Of a DNA stretch of 50,739 nucleotides, positions 18,401 to 26,133 are shown piece after piece. Both the position numbers and the translations under genes were made by a program. Position 1 is the first letter of the stretch. The number at the start of each line of letters is the position of its first letter. The notes below the pieces were generated by a model, which saw nothing but the letters and a program-made list of their open reading frames with translations, was not told the DNA's origin and searched no databases. This stretch comes from Pirellulales bacterium (GTDB taxonomy: Bacteria; Planctomycetota; Planctomycetia; Pirellulales; Thermoguttaceae). The DNA lies in contig JAFGFF010000140.1 of NCBI GenBank assembly GCA_016931075.1, positions 1 through 50,739 of the forward strand, written 5' to 3'.

Positions 18401-19167
18401 GCCGGGGCGTCGGGGCTGATGGCCCGTTCGCGGCGGATATGTTCGAGGCTCCGGCGCTCCAGCAGCGTGACGTCGGGTGAACGCACCAACGCCCGCTCCA
18501 AGAGCCGGCCGATCGCCTCGCAATAGGAGTCTTTCTCCATCGGCAGGTCGACGTTGCGGGTGGTCACCAGGCTGACCGTCTTCTTCGCCCCGGGGGCCGT
18601 GCGGTGCTTGGCCACGGCCGCCTCGACCGTCTCGGCCATTCCCACCGCCGTCTTTTCGCCACCGGCCGATAGCGTCTCGTCGCACAACCGCGCGCCGGTC
18701 CGGGCGTCGAAGACCACCAACCCCATTGCCCGTTGTTTTTTCGCTTTGGGATCACCCTCCAAAACGGCCAGAAGATCGACGGTGAGGATCTTTCCCACCC
18801 GAATCGCCATGGCCGGATCACTCATCCCATCCAAGGCAAGCGACTGTTCCTCGAGCAGCCGGTTGATCGCGCCGCGCTCGAGCAGCGACACGTTCTCCAA
18901 CGCGGCAAGCTGTGCCTCGGCCAGCGCCATCGCGTCCAGGGCGTCCTTGCTCCGCAGGCCCGTGACCAGGGCAAGCCGTGTCGGCGTGAATGCATTAGCG
19001 GGAGAAACGCGTGAACGTTCCGGCTCGACGCTCTGGGCTGCACTGAATGAGGACAGAAGAAAGAAGAGAAGCGGTAAGAAAAGAACCTTGAGCAGTGCCC
19101 GGGTGTATTTGTGAGAAAATGAAACTGTGCGTGTTGTCGTTCTGTCCATGGTCCTCGAATCCTTCAT
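15487..19167 (-). CDS. Giant exported CsgG-like/beta-propeller protein, copy B
   Basis: A 1226-residue exported protein (hydrophobic signal near residues 25-45, SSFSAAQS). Two CsgG-like segments follow (about 60-190 and 195-330), recognisable by LVTGL, the VSLLERGAINRLLEEQSLAL block and VGKILTVDLLAVLEG, repeated more weakly with VTLLERRSLEHIRRE. The middle (about 330-800) is helical and Trp/Tyr-rich. From about 800 to 1185 strand-rich repeats look like a beta-propeller, ending RGLLYGNHRSLWYFQLSQ. A Lys/Ser/Pro-rich tail closes the protein. It is paralogous to the next upstream gene and last in the sigma-factor unit. Either ATG 19167 or ATG 19149 may be the start; the second has GAGG nearby. 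The role is unknown: perhaps an envelope sensor or secretion accessory. Confidence 0.75.
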   Translation of the reverse strand: MKDSRTMDRTTTRTVSFSHKYTRALLKVLFLPLLFFLLSSFSAAQSVEPERSRVSPANAFTPTRLALVTGLRSKDALDAMALAEAQLAALENVSLLERGAINRLLEEQSLALDGMSDPAMAIRVGKILTVDLLAVLEGDPKAKKQRAMGLVVFDARTGARLCDETLSAGGEKTAVGMAETVEAAVAKHRTAPGAKKTVSLVTTRNVDLPMEKDSYCEAIGRLLERALVRSPDVTLLERRSLEHIRRERAISPDAPANALLASLERIELEIAREGDAQLKATAILTSPDEKKRRVEATAGTNEAAELVDKLLAGILEKLSATAAKHKPDRGADALRMLTEMSHELKLRHYDRAVMLMEGCMTLATPGPSVKMIVANVYYQRAAHLYDPDNDPRRGRHAGGRCETFRQVEQTEANRKRVLTDAIRSVEFFTEFYEHAKTEGTLKELHHYKIMYNPTFYGYSMANLIHAMRRSSGGWNDENKQLMLVLMSRYEHVMLDVVLPYYAKQWQNPKWPYQYLEPYVIILANCWKYLPDSARWTDVMVEHGHRVAALLDRRGPMLTGCHNLKVTYVYPLSVIIVPQDNFFWRLTPDDDSRLKKLFDEMEQHRLPGMRAFGKLGQLWLGQATGRLSTEEIRKQSREVIEFAKKAVEKPGVKKADLERLACYEVICGVLNSTVMTNDERGRLLDEIWEFMVGRKEVALNILDLLACHYCFNHANYFSSVCFIYRDTWPRYLWVVHSYDRDVVKVVRLTRESLSLLEEGKLRCLDGRNRQTKMKLRQFLAEYAKLDPRFKNQQRLARDPWTDARRLLDTRDHPNLVALSKPAVRGDAVYVAGFFQEERNRVKLFHIPFEGKPTRIVGQVDLDPLPPGVPGIHGRWVIQGPPDRHVFDRCQYPLKLAPSTDDTLYYALPHFGGMLAFPLDGSPPQKIVESNTPGMPTNTIDYAAAVDGKIFALTSFGTTNKRSYVHWHDSGGDGWQVLASSARADARSPLDGPQHFFEGITYDVARRRVLFLANGDKTSGLYQFDVATLGLQRLKPTGRWRPTWYGRLPGERMWFTFAWGPLDVSTANIIQFDLKTNKWSEVVRWTNAPKSSQFIPGVKPSKRVIAHDRDVQAPLTEADGWIWSFHPLARVSFDGATYEQFKERLSPKPLFQDQLTPDVNTLEYLPERRGLLYGNHRSLWYFQLSQKPNPPPTRKKSSPTQEKSKAKGAKKERAGGKDNAASRKKAGR

Positions 19168-19214
19168 TATGTTCCAAGGAGAAGGAGGGGTTCGGCCTGT
19201 AACACTGGCCGGAC

Positions 19215-22200
19215 CTATTTCAAATCGAGCAGCCAGAGTGACGTTTGGTTTCCGTAGAGGACGCGGCGGTTGCGGTCGATCAGATCGAGGCTCCGCCAGT
19301 GGAAGTTATAGGCCCGCATGAGATAGTCTCCCAAATGGAGGCTGTGGGGTTCGATCGAGGGATACACCTCTTGCGTCTTGCCGTCGAGAGAAACCCGACC
19401 GAACGGCTCGCTTGTCCAAAGCCAATCGCCGACTTGCGCGTAGGGTGGTTGAGCCAATACCTTGGGGACGATCAGGGTCGACGGGTCGACGGCCGGGCTG
19501 GAGAAACAGGGGGTCGGCGTGCTCGAGTAGAGGACCGACGTCTTGGACGTCTTCACGTCGAAGCGAACGAGCGACCATTCGAGCATGTCGCTCGACTTGA
19601 CCGCGAACAGCAAGTTGCCGTCGGCCTCTTGGGCGAACCAACAAGGCTCCTGATCCATGGGCACGACGCGCGACAGGGTGTTGGACGTCGTGTCCAGTCG
19701 CCAAAGCCCCATCTGATCCAACGGTCTGATGACGACGAAATAGACGCCTCGCCTGGCTGGGTCGGAATAGATCCCGTGCAGGAAGGTCGTGGTGTTGTCG
19801 GCGTTGTCCAGCGGAGTCTTCTTGATGCTCCGGCGCGAGGAGACGATCGTCTCGACCTTCTTCGTGCCCACATCGAACGAGACGAGGAACCCGCTGGAAC
19901 TGCCGAGCTTGGCGTAGATCTTGCCGTTGACCAGGGTCAAAGCCGCGACGTAGTTCGACGGCAGCCCGTGGTGCATGTCGAACCAGCGGACTCCTGGCGG
20001 GTCTTTTCGACCGGGCTCCTGCTTGGGATCGCCTTTCGATTTCAAATCCACTCGGCAGATGCCGTTTGTCATCGTGGGAATGTAGGCGTATCTTGTTCCA
20101 ACAGCCGGGATGTGGTTCGAGGCGTATTGAATCCGCCGGCCTCTCGAGTCGGGAAGGTATCCCTTGCCGATCGGCGGATAGAGCTTCGTTTCGCCGTCGT
20201 CGATCCGGATGCGCAACAACTGGAGATACCCTTGCGGCCACTTGGGCGTCTGGCCGATGCAAACCGCATAGAGGTATCCGCCGCGCAGCACGGGCGTCGA
20301 GACGGCCCGCAGGCCGGGATGATCGGCCACATGGAACAGCTTGGTCGACTTTTTCCACGGCACGGGCGTCGGTTTGGCCAGGTCGGGCCGAGCGCGCCGC
20401 ATCACGTCTCGGAGGTAGAACAGCCGGTAGCGGGTCCTTCCCAGCGCGTTGTCGAGCACTTTCACTTCCGGGTCTTCGGACAGCTTCAATCCCAACTCGG
20501 CGCTCTCGATCAGCGTCGGGAAGTGTTTCTCGCCGACGAACATGTGCATGCCCAGGTTGGGCAGCCGAAAGCGGAACGGGTCGTAATGGCTGCGGGTGAG
20601 GTAGTGGGGCTCGGTCGCCTTCATCGCCACTCCGTACGTCAATTCCTTCCGCCGCATCATCAGGTCGTGAACCGCCATGACGGCTTCCCATTTCTCCTGG
20701 ATCGTGTCGAGGAACTCGACTCCGTCGAGCAGGGCATAGTAGATGATCGCGCGCGAGTCGTTCGGGTAGCGGGTCGGTTGGTCGAGTTCCTTTTCCGCGT
20801 ATTGGCCCAGTTCGAGGAACGCCTCGGCGGTCACCTGGTCGGGCGGGCGTTTGTCGTCGTTGAAGAGGCGGCTAATCATGCCGAGTTTGCCCAGCACGCG
20901 GATGGCCGGCTCCTTGTGCCGCATCATCTTTTCGAACAGCGGGTTGAGCCGCCGTTCGTCTTGCGGCGTCATCTTCCAAAGCCCCTCGCCGACAACGCGG
21001 TCCAACTGGGCCACGCGATCCATCGGGGCCACGATCATCATGTTGATGTTGCAGAACGAGTTGTGGTAGACACCATACTTCTCGGCCAACGGCAGCCAAC
21101 CTTCGAGCAGGTCGACCGTGTCCGTTGTCCAGGCTTCCGACGTGTTCGAGAAGAGATCGACGTTGTTCAGCAACACGCGGAGGTAATTGGTGTAGTGGAT
21201 GAACGACGGACGGTCTTTGACCGTGCGGCGCATCGCGGGGTGAATCAGGTTGATTTCGAGGTCGCGATAACGCCCTTGGAGCCGCTTGAAATCCTGGAGC
21301 GTCTGTGGGGTGTGCCCCTCGACGATGGCCGAGAGGTTCTCGAAAGCGAGAACGATTTCGATTTCGCTCTCGTCGTTGGCATCCGCCATGAACGAACCGC
21401 TGAAGGCGTGGACCATCTTCTGCTGCTCGGTCACAAGCGATTCTCCGGCGCGGAGTCGATACTCGTACAGTTTGCGGCGGTAGTCCAGCGCTCGAGAAAG
21501 GAGCGACAACGACGATCGGACGAGCCTGGGGGTCGTGCGGATTTTGGGAGCAGGATTAAATCCCTGCCGGTAAATCAAAACGCGGGCATAGAACGCGTGG
21601 AGCTTCGCGGCCGTCTCCAGGACCTCCAGATCGTCGGGCCAGAGCGCGTAGGCGGCCTCGATGGAGGCGAGAGCCTCGACGTGGCGATTGGCGACGTACA
21701 TCGCTTTGGCTTGATGGACGAAGCGTTTGGCCTCTTCCCGCCGGTCGACTTCCACATTCGGCACTGCGACGCTCAGCTTGGGTGCCAGCTTCGTGATGAC
21801 CTGGCCCGCCAGCGTCCAGATCTTGCGTATCGGACCCTCGACCGAGATCCTTGCCAGTTCGCGCCCGTCGGCCGTCGTTAAGGCGGCGACGGCGCGAATC
21901 TGCTTCGGGGTGGATCCCTTCTGCAGGTCGACATGGAGCATCAGGACCGAAGCAAGCAGGTCGCTCAGGTCGTTGTTGCCGGTGACGGCTTTCTCGCGGG
22001 TGATGCGTTCGAGCCGGCGTCGTTCGAGCACGGCGAGCCCCTCGACGTTCGTCAGCCGATTCTCGAGCAGGTGGTGCATGCCCGCGCAAAAGCCGTTGTA
22101 TCCCATCGGCAGGTCGTCGTTCCGGACGGCCTTGAGACAGATCGTCTTCACGTCTTTGCCCACGGCTGCTCGTTTTTTGACGGCGGCACGGACGATCCGC

Positions 22201-22802
22201 GCGATGGCCTCGGCCTGTTTTTCGGCGTCTCCCTTGGGCAATCGCTGATCGGCCAGGCGAAGACCGGTCCGCGTGTCGAAGACCAGCAGTGCCAGCGGGC
22301 GTCGGTTCTCCGGCGCGAGCTCGAGCATGGCGAAGACCTGGACGGAGGCCAACTGGCCGATCCGGACGGCGTGCCGGCTATCCACCATCGTGTTCAGCGA
22401 CATCTCCAGTTCCAGAAGGCAGCGGTCGATCTCGTTGCGTTCAACCAGGGCCACCCCGCTTTCCGTCGATAGCATGGCTTCGGACAGGGCCAACACGTCC
22501 CGGGCGCTCTCCCCGCCGGCCACGCAGATCAGGGCCACCCGCGTCTTCCCCGGCGTGGGATTTTTAGGCGCAGGCTTCTTCTTCGCAGGCTTTTTCGGCG
22601 ATTTCTTCTTCGGAGCCTTCTTCGGCGAAGTGTTTCGCGCCTTCTTCGATTCTTTCTCCGTGGGCGTCTTATATGATATTTGCACGGCTGCGGAGTCGAC
22701 ACCGTTCAACGGACGGCCCGTTTCGGACTCGGCAAGTCCAGGGACGCAAGAGAATGTGAGTCCATGGGCCAGGACGGCGGCCAGGAGAGATCGCAGGAGC
22801 AT
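19215..22802 (-). CDS. Giant exported CsgG-like/beta-propeller protein, copy A
   Basis: A 1195-residue exported protein: signal peptide 1-25 (LLAAVLAHGLTFSCVPGLAE), then a very Lys/Pro-rich linker (about 48-85, KKKSPKKPAKKKPAPKN). The first CsgG-like segment (about 88-220) contains GVALVERNEIDRCLLELEM and IGQLASVQVFAMLEL; the second (about 225-370) contains LAVLERRRLERITREK. The middle is helical (Tyr/Arg-rich, 380-815), and the C-terminal 375 residues are propeller-like, ending RRVLYGNQTSLWLLDLK. The end matches the paralogue downstream (LLYGN-x-x-SLW), so both arose by duplication. No lipobox is evident. The gap to the next gene is 47 bases, consistent with cotranscription. Confidence 0.75.
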   Translation of the reverse strand: MLLRSLLAAVLAHGLTFSCVPGLAESETGRPLNGVDSAAVQISYKTPTEKESKKARNTSPKKAPKKKSPKKPAKKKPAPKNPTPGKTRVALICVAGGESARDVLALSEAMLSTESGVALVERNEIDRCLLELEMSLNTMVDSRHAVRIGQLASVQVFAMLELAPENRRPLALLVFDTRTGLRLADQRLPKGDAEKQAEAIARIVRAAVKKRAAVGKDVKTICLKAVRNDDLPMGYNGFCAGMHHLLENRLTNVEGLAVLERRRLERITREKAVTGNNDLSDLLASVLMLHVDLQKGSTPKQIRAVAALTTADGRELARISVEGPIRKIWTLAGQVITKLAPKLSVAVPNVEVDRREEAKRFVHQAKAMYVANRHVEALASIEAAYALWPDDLEVLETAAKLHAFYARVLIYRQGFNPAPKIRTTPRLVRSSLSLLSRALDYRRKLYEYRLRAGESLVTEQQKMVHAFSGSFMADANDESEIEIVLAFENLSAIVEGHTPQTLQDFKRLQGRYRDLEINLIHPAMRRTVKDRPSFIHYTNYLRVLLNNVDLFSNTSEAWTTDTVDLLEGWLPLAEKYGVYHNSFCNINMMIVAPMDRVAQLDRVVGEGLWKMTPQDERRLNPLFEKMMRHKEPAIRVLGKLGMISRLFNDDKRPPDQVTAEAFLELGQYAEKELDQPTRYPNDSRAIIYYALLDGVEFLDTIQEKWEAVMAVHDLMMRRKELTYGVAMKATEPHYLTRSHYDPFRFRLPNLGMHMFVGEKHFPTLIESAELGLKLSEDPEVKVLDNALGRTRYRLFYLRDVMRRARPDLAKPTPVPWKKSTKLFHVADHPGLRAVSTPVLRGGYLYAVCIGQTPKWPQGYLQLLRIRIDDGETKLYPPIGKGYLPDSRGRRIQYASNHIPAVGTRYAYIPTMTNGICRVDLKSKGDPKQEPGRKDPPGVRWFDMHHGLPSNYVAALTLVNGKIYAKLGSSSGFLVSFDVGTKKVETIVSSRRSIKKTPLDNADNTTTFLHGIYSDPARRGVYFVVIRPLDQMGLWRLDTTSNTLSRVVPMDQEPCWFAQEADGNLLFAVKSSDMLEWSLVRFDVKTSKTSVLYSSTPTPCFSSPAVDPSTLIVPKVLAQPPYAQVGDWLWTSEPFGRVSLDGKTQEVYPSIEPHSLHLGDYLMRAYNFHWRSLDLIDRNRRVLYGNQTSLWLLDLK

Positions 22803-22841
22803 GGAGTGGATGCCTTCGTGTGTTGGAACGCGGGAAACAGG

Positions 22842-22912
22842 GAAACATCACCAACCCCGAGTGGAACAGGAATGGGGGCATTCCTGCCGGGCCACGGGAT
22901 CGGTGATGTTTC
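22842..22912. repeat. Inverted repeat with inner hairpin, within the sigma unit
   Basis: Outer arms GAAACATCACC (22842-22852) and GGTGATGTTTC (22902-22912) enclose CAGGAATG-GGGG-CATTCCTG (22867-22886). It lies between the CsgG-like gene and giant protein A, and could set expression of the giants apart from the upstream genes. Confidence 0.65.
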
Positions 22913-22940
22913 GGTTGTCGGGTTGGTTGTCCGTCAGGGG

Positions 22941-23987
22941 CTATTCGTTGTCGGAACTGGGAATGGTCTTATCGAAGTGTTTCAGGAGTCGGACTCCCAG
23001 CTTTTGCCCGGCGTCTTGCAGGGCCTTCTTGCCGGCGATGTTTTCCGACAGGTCGGACGCCCGGGTGGTCACTCGATCGGAGAGGACGACCTTGCCGTCC
23101 TTGCGGCGGATCACGTTGATTTCGGCCCGCGATGCGCAGTTGACGATGTTGCCGATTCGCGAGGCGAACTCGCTGAAAGCCTCGCCGGCGATCAGCATGT
23201 CGACTTTCTCGAGGCTCCGAGGCCAACTGTCTGGGTCCTTCATGGTCTGGTATCGGGCGAAATCGGTCAGTTCGTTCTCGGGGACATCCTGCACCTTGAA
23301 TCCGCATTGGATCAGCATCTTCTTGATCTCGGTCTCGACGGCCGGGTCGATCGGCTGCCGGACGCGAGGCGAGGCGTGATGCTGCTCCCGAATGATGACG
23401 GCCACCACCGGGAGCTTGCGTCCGGCCAGAGCACGCTTGAACGGACCGACCAGATCGACCGGTCCTTTGTCGGTGGCGACCAGCTTGGGACCGACCTTCT
23501 TCAGCTTGTCGGAGAGCTTGTCGGCCAGGGTGACGGCCAGCTCGCCCAGGTCGTCCGAGGCGTCTCCCTTAACGAGCACGCCCTCGGTCAAGCTGGTTTC
23601 GGTCCCGACCAGCTTGGCCGTGATGTAGATTTTCGACCCGAGCTTGAACGCCCGGCCGGTCACGACGATCTTGGCGCCGACCAAATTGCCGACCTTGACT
23701 GCCTGGCTGGAGTCGACCAGCCCGGTCATGTTGAGTTCCTGCTCCTGGAGCGTCTTGGCCAGCGACTGGCGGTCGACCAGCTTGATGCCTTTGGCGTCGC
23801 CCAGCATGGCGCCGATCGCTTCGGCGATGTCCTTGCCGAGTTGGGGATGTGCCGGATCGGAACCCCCGAAATCGAGCACGGCCACGGTCAGGGGCTTCTT
23901 GCCTTCCGTCTCGGCGGCCCAGGCGTTCACCGCGCAGGCGCACGCGACGCCCAGCACAACACACAGAGTCCATGCAACGTGTTTCAC
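22941..23987 (-). CDS. Exported CsgG-like domain protein
   Basis: A 348-residue protein with a signal peptide (hydrophobic 5-22, likely cleavage at NAWA). The N-terminal half is CsgG/curli-assembly-like: VAVLDFGG, GIKLVDRQSLAKTLQEQEL, the VKVGNLVGAKIVVTGRAF block and a strand-turn ending TETSLTEG. The C-terminal half repeats the theme weakly (CGFKVQDVPENELTDFARYQ, KVDMLIAGEAFSEFASR). CsgG itself is a lipoprotein secretion pore; here the lipobox is poor (GVAC) and the pore-forming strands cannot be judged. The start is GTG at 23987 with GAGGTG upstream; a longer in-frame extension has no signal peptide. It lies 8 bases after the preceding gene, so it is in the same operon, and its domain type recurs in both giants downstream. 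Confidence 0.75.
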   Translation of the reverse strand: MKHVAWTLCVVLGVACACAVNAWAAETEGKKPLTVAVLDFGGSDPAHPQLGKDIAEAIGAMLGDAKGIKLVDRQSLAKTLQEQELNMTGLVDSSQAVKVGNLVGAKIVVTGRAFKLGSKIYITAKLVGTETSLTEGVLVKGDASDDLGELAVTLADKLSDKLKKVGPKLVATDKGPVDLVGPFKRALAGRKLPVVAVIIREQHHASPRVRQPIDPAVETEIKKMLIQCGFKVQDVPENELTDFARYQTMKDPDSWPRSLEKVDMLIAGEAFSEFASRIGNIVNCASRAEINVIRRKDGKVVLSDRVTTRASDLSENIAGKKALQDAGQKLGVRLLKHFDKTIPSSDNE

Positions 23988-23995
23988 GGTACACC

Positions 23996-24997
23996 TCACG
24001 GTAAAATAGGGGTGGTTACAGGTGGCAATGTTTCGATTGCAGCACGTTTGGAATGATGACGATGACTCGGTCGAAGGGTTGGCTCGACGGGAGACGTCAG
24101 GTAATCGATCGCATCGCTCAAGAACAGTTGGCTGCGCGGGTCTCGCTCCCACGAGCCCAACGGGACTTGGCACAAAACGAGCCGCCCCCGGCCGATCTTC
24201 TTGATGGCCACTAGCGCGTCGATCGGCACGGGCTGCTTTCCCGGCTGCTCGCGCGGCCAATAGGCGATCTCCAGCACGGGCTCGTCGGCCGGCAGACGAA
24301 CGGCCCAGAGATCATGCTGGCCCGAGGCCGGATCGCTCAGGAGGAGTCGCCGGTTCAGCGGGTGGTTGGTTTTCCACTGAAGTTTCTTCGGCGCGGCACG
24401 GCGGACCAGCGGATAGCCGGCCAACCGGGGTGGCTTCTTCTGGCAGAGGATCAACACGTTCGCGCCTGCTTTGATCATATCAAGCAGGGCGGTCTGCCCA
24501 AAAGGCGAAGCGGGAATCCGGTCCTCGCCGACGAGCACGATATCGGCCTTGGAGAAAGTCAATTGTGAATCGTCGTCGATCCGCTGGTGCGGGATCTTGA
24601 AGCGATTCAAGGCGGCCGGGATGCCCTCGGGCGTGTCCCAGACGACGAGCCGTTTCTTGCCCAACCGCCGGCCCACGCCGTCGAGCAGGTTCGTCGGATA
24701 GACGTGCAGCGGCAGCTTGCCCTCGGCCAGTGTCTTTCGACCGTCGACCGCTTGTAGACGGTAAGAAAATTGCATGGTGGTGGGCACGCGGACCTCGGGC
24801 AGCGTCAGGGCGAGTTTGCCAGAGCGTTTCTGATCGTTCAACTCAAACTGGCCCGACTTAAACACGACTTCGCCGTAACTGAGTTGCCAGAGGACGACCG
24901 CCTGGGGCATGGAGACCGTGTTGGCCCATTGCACCGTCACGGTCTCTTCGACGCCGCCGAACCAATGCCCTTGGTTCGATAGGGTCACGATCAGCAT
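23996..24997 (-). CDS. Unknown two-domain protein coupled to the anti-sigma gene
   Basis: About 333 residues. The first 110 residues look like an immunoglobulin-like beta sandwich (ETVTVQWANTVSMPQAVV). Residues 115-200 look like a Rossmann/GATase1-like alpha-beta fold (KRLVVWDTPEGIPAALNRF, ADIVLVGEDRI, MIKAGANVLILCQ). The similarity to sugar-binding parts of some glycosidases is only an impression. There is no signal peptide or span. The ATG at 24997 is chosen because AAGGAAG lies 8 bases before it; an alternative GTG at 25015 overlaps the anti-sigma stop codon. The gap to the CsgG-like gene is 8 bases. I do not recognise a function. Confidence 0.6.
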   Translation of the reverse strand: MLIVTLSNQGHWFGGVEETVTVQWANTVSMPQAVVLWQLSYGEVVFKSGQFELNDQKRSGKLALTLPEVRVPTTMQFSYRLQAVDGRKTLAEGKLPLHVYPTNLLDGVGRRLGKKRLVVWDTPEGIPAALNRFKIPHQRIDDDSQLTFSKADIVLVGEDRIPASPFGQTALLDMIKAGANVLILCQKKPPRLAGYPLVRRAAPKKLQWKTNHPLNRRLLLSDPASGQHDLWAVRLPADEPVLEIAYWPREQPGKQPVPIDALVAIKKIGRGRLVLCQVPLGSWERDPRSQLFLSDAIDYLTSPVEPTLRPSHRHHSKRAAIETLPPVTTPILP

Positions 24998-25011
24998 GAC
25001 GACGGCTTCCT

Positions 25012-25902
25012 TCACGGTCTTGCTCCCGATGTGTTGACGGCCGTGCAGGCGACGGCCAGCTTGTAATCGTCGCCGTTGGCGACCAGGCGGCCGACGTCGC
25101 GGATCTGGCCGGGGTCGGCCTTGCGCGTCGTCGCCAGCGCGGCCAGCGCCTCGCCCGGCAGGTCGGGACGCCGAAGTTCGACCAGGAGCGACGATTCCGT
25201 GTCCGAAGCGGCAATTTCGTAGAGCAACTCGCGATCGGGCCCCAGAGGCACGCTGAATCGGGCCGCCTCGCCGGGCACGATCACCAGGTCGGCGTCCGAG
25301 AGAACTTTATCTCCGTGGGTCAGGACCAACCGCAAAACCATCAGCTTGTCCGGCTTGTCGGCCGCGGCCGGTCGCAGGCCCAATTCGGCCGAATCACTCG
25401 AAACGAGCACCCAGCCGGCCTGCCCGTCGAAATCGTTCGAGACGTTGCCGAAGACCTCCACGCTCTGGTCGATGCTCTCTTGAGAGACTTGGGCTACGGG
25501 TTGTGACTGGGTCTGTTTGGTTGGAGTGCCCTGCGGCGCCTGGGCCATCCGCGCGCGATCAGCCCGGGACTGCAGAAACAACGACCATCCCACAGCCGCG
25601 ATCAGCAACGTGACGGCCATCGCCACTGACCAGAGAGGTCCTCCCCTCCTTCGCTGGCCTGCGCTTTTCGATGAGACCTCTGTCGGCGAGACATCGTTCA
25701 GCCGCAAGGGGCGCGGTTCGATCGGGGCCGGAGCCTCCGGGCACTTCAACAGCGAGCGCAGCTCGTCGTACTCCTCCAACACGGCCCGACACGCTTCACA
25801 GCCGTCGAGATGGTCGAGGATCCGGCGCGCCGCGTCTAGTCGGGCACGGTCCCAGTCCCCATCTAGTATCTCGCGTTGCAGGGCGTTGCACGGTTCGGAC
25901 AT
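25012..25902 (-). CDS. Zinc-finger anti-sigma factor with large outer domain
   Basis: A 296-residue membrane protein. The cytoplasmic N-terminus holds the anti-sigma zinc motif H-x3-C-x2-C in HLDGCEACRAV (about residues 31-38). A single membrane span lies near 90-112 (MAVTLLIAAVGWSLFL), followed by about 185 residues outside the cytoplasm that I do not recognise. The usual mechanism is that the zinc domain holds an ECF sigma factor until the outer domain is triggered or cleaved. The sigma gene lies immediately upstream on the same strand, across a 28-bp inverted repeat. AGGGAG lies 9 bases before the ATG at 25902; a GTG three codons earlier overlaps that site and is less likely. Confidence 0.85.
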   Translation of the reverse strand: MSEPCNALQREILDGDWDRARLDAARRILDHLDGCEACRAVLEEYDELRSLLKCPEAPAPIEPRPLRLNDVSPTEVSSKSAGQRRRGGPLWSVAMAVTLLIAAVGWSLFLQSRADRARMAQAPQGTPTKQTQSQPVAQVSQESIDQSVEVFGNVSNDFDGQAGWVLVSSDSAELGLRPAAADKPDKLMVLRLVLTHGDKVLSDADLVIVPGEAARFSVPLGPDRELLYEIAASDTESSLLVELRRPDLPGEALAALATTRKADPGQIRDVGRLVANGDDYKLAVACTAVNTSGARP

Positions 25903-25968
25903 GGCGAACACTCCCTCTTGACCTGTTCAAGCCAAGGCACTGTCAAGGAATAAGTTACCGACTTTGTT

Positions 25969-26060
25969 CTGTAGGGAACGCCCTCCGTGGCGTTCCATGC
26001 ACCGCGATTATGGCCTATTTTCCGCAGCCCGCGGAACGCCACAGAGGGCGTTCCCTACAG
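25969..26060. repeat. 28-bp inverted repeat between sigma and anti-sigma genes
   Basis: Arms at 25969-25996 and 26033-26060 match with one mismatch. Each arm folds on itself: GGAACGCC, loop CTCCGT (CTCTGT in the complement of the right arm), GGCGTTCC. The loop is the same as in the element at 14453. It separates sigma and anti-sigma coding regions and could change their ratio. Confidence 0.85.
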
Positions 26061-26133
26061 TGACGGCGATGACCTCAATTCGGTGAGTTGTTCTTTTACA
26101 AATCCCAAGTGAACTTAATACGACTCGAAATTC

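Noticed and set aside
19245-21881. An 878-codon plus-strand open frame opposite giant protein A
   Set aside because: It has no ribosome binding site or family feature, is Arg/Val/Glu-rich like an antisense shadow, and opposes a gene with signal peptide and recognisable domains.
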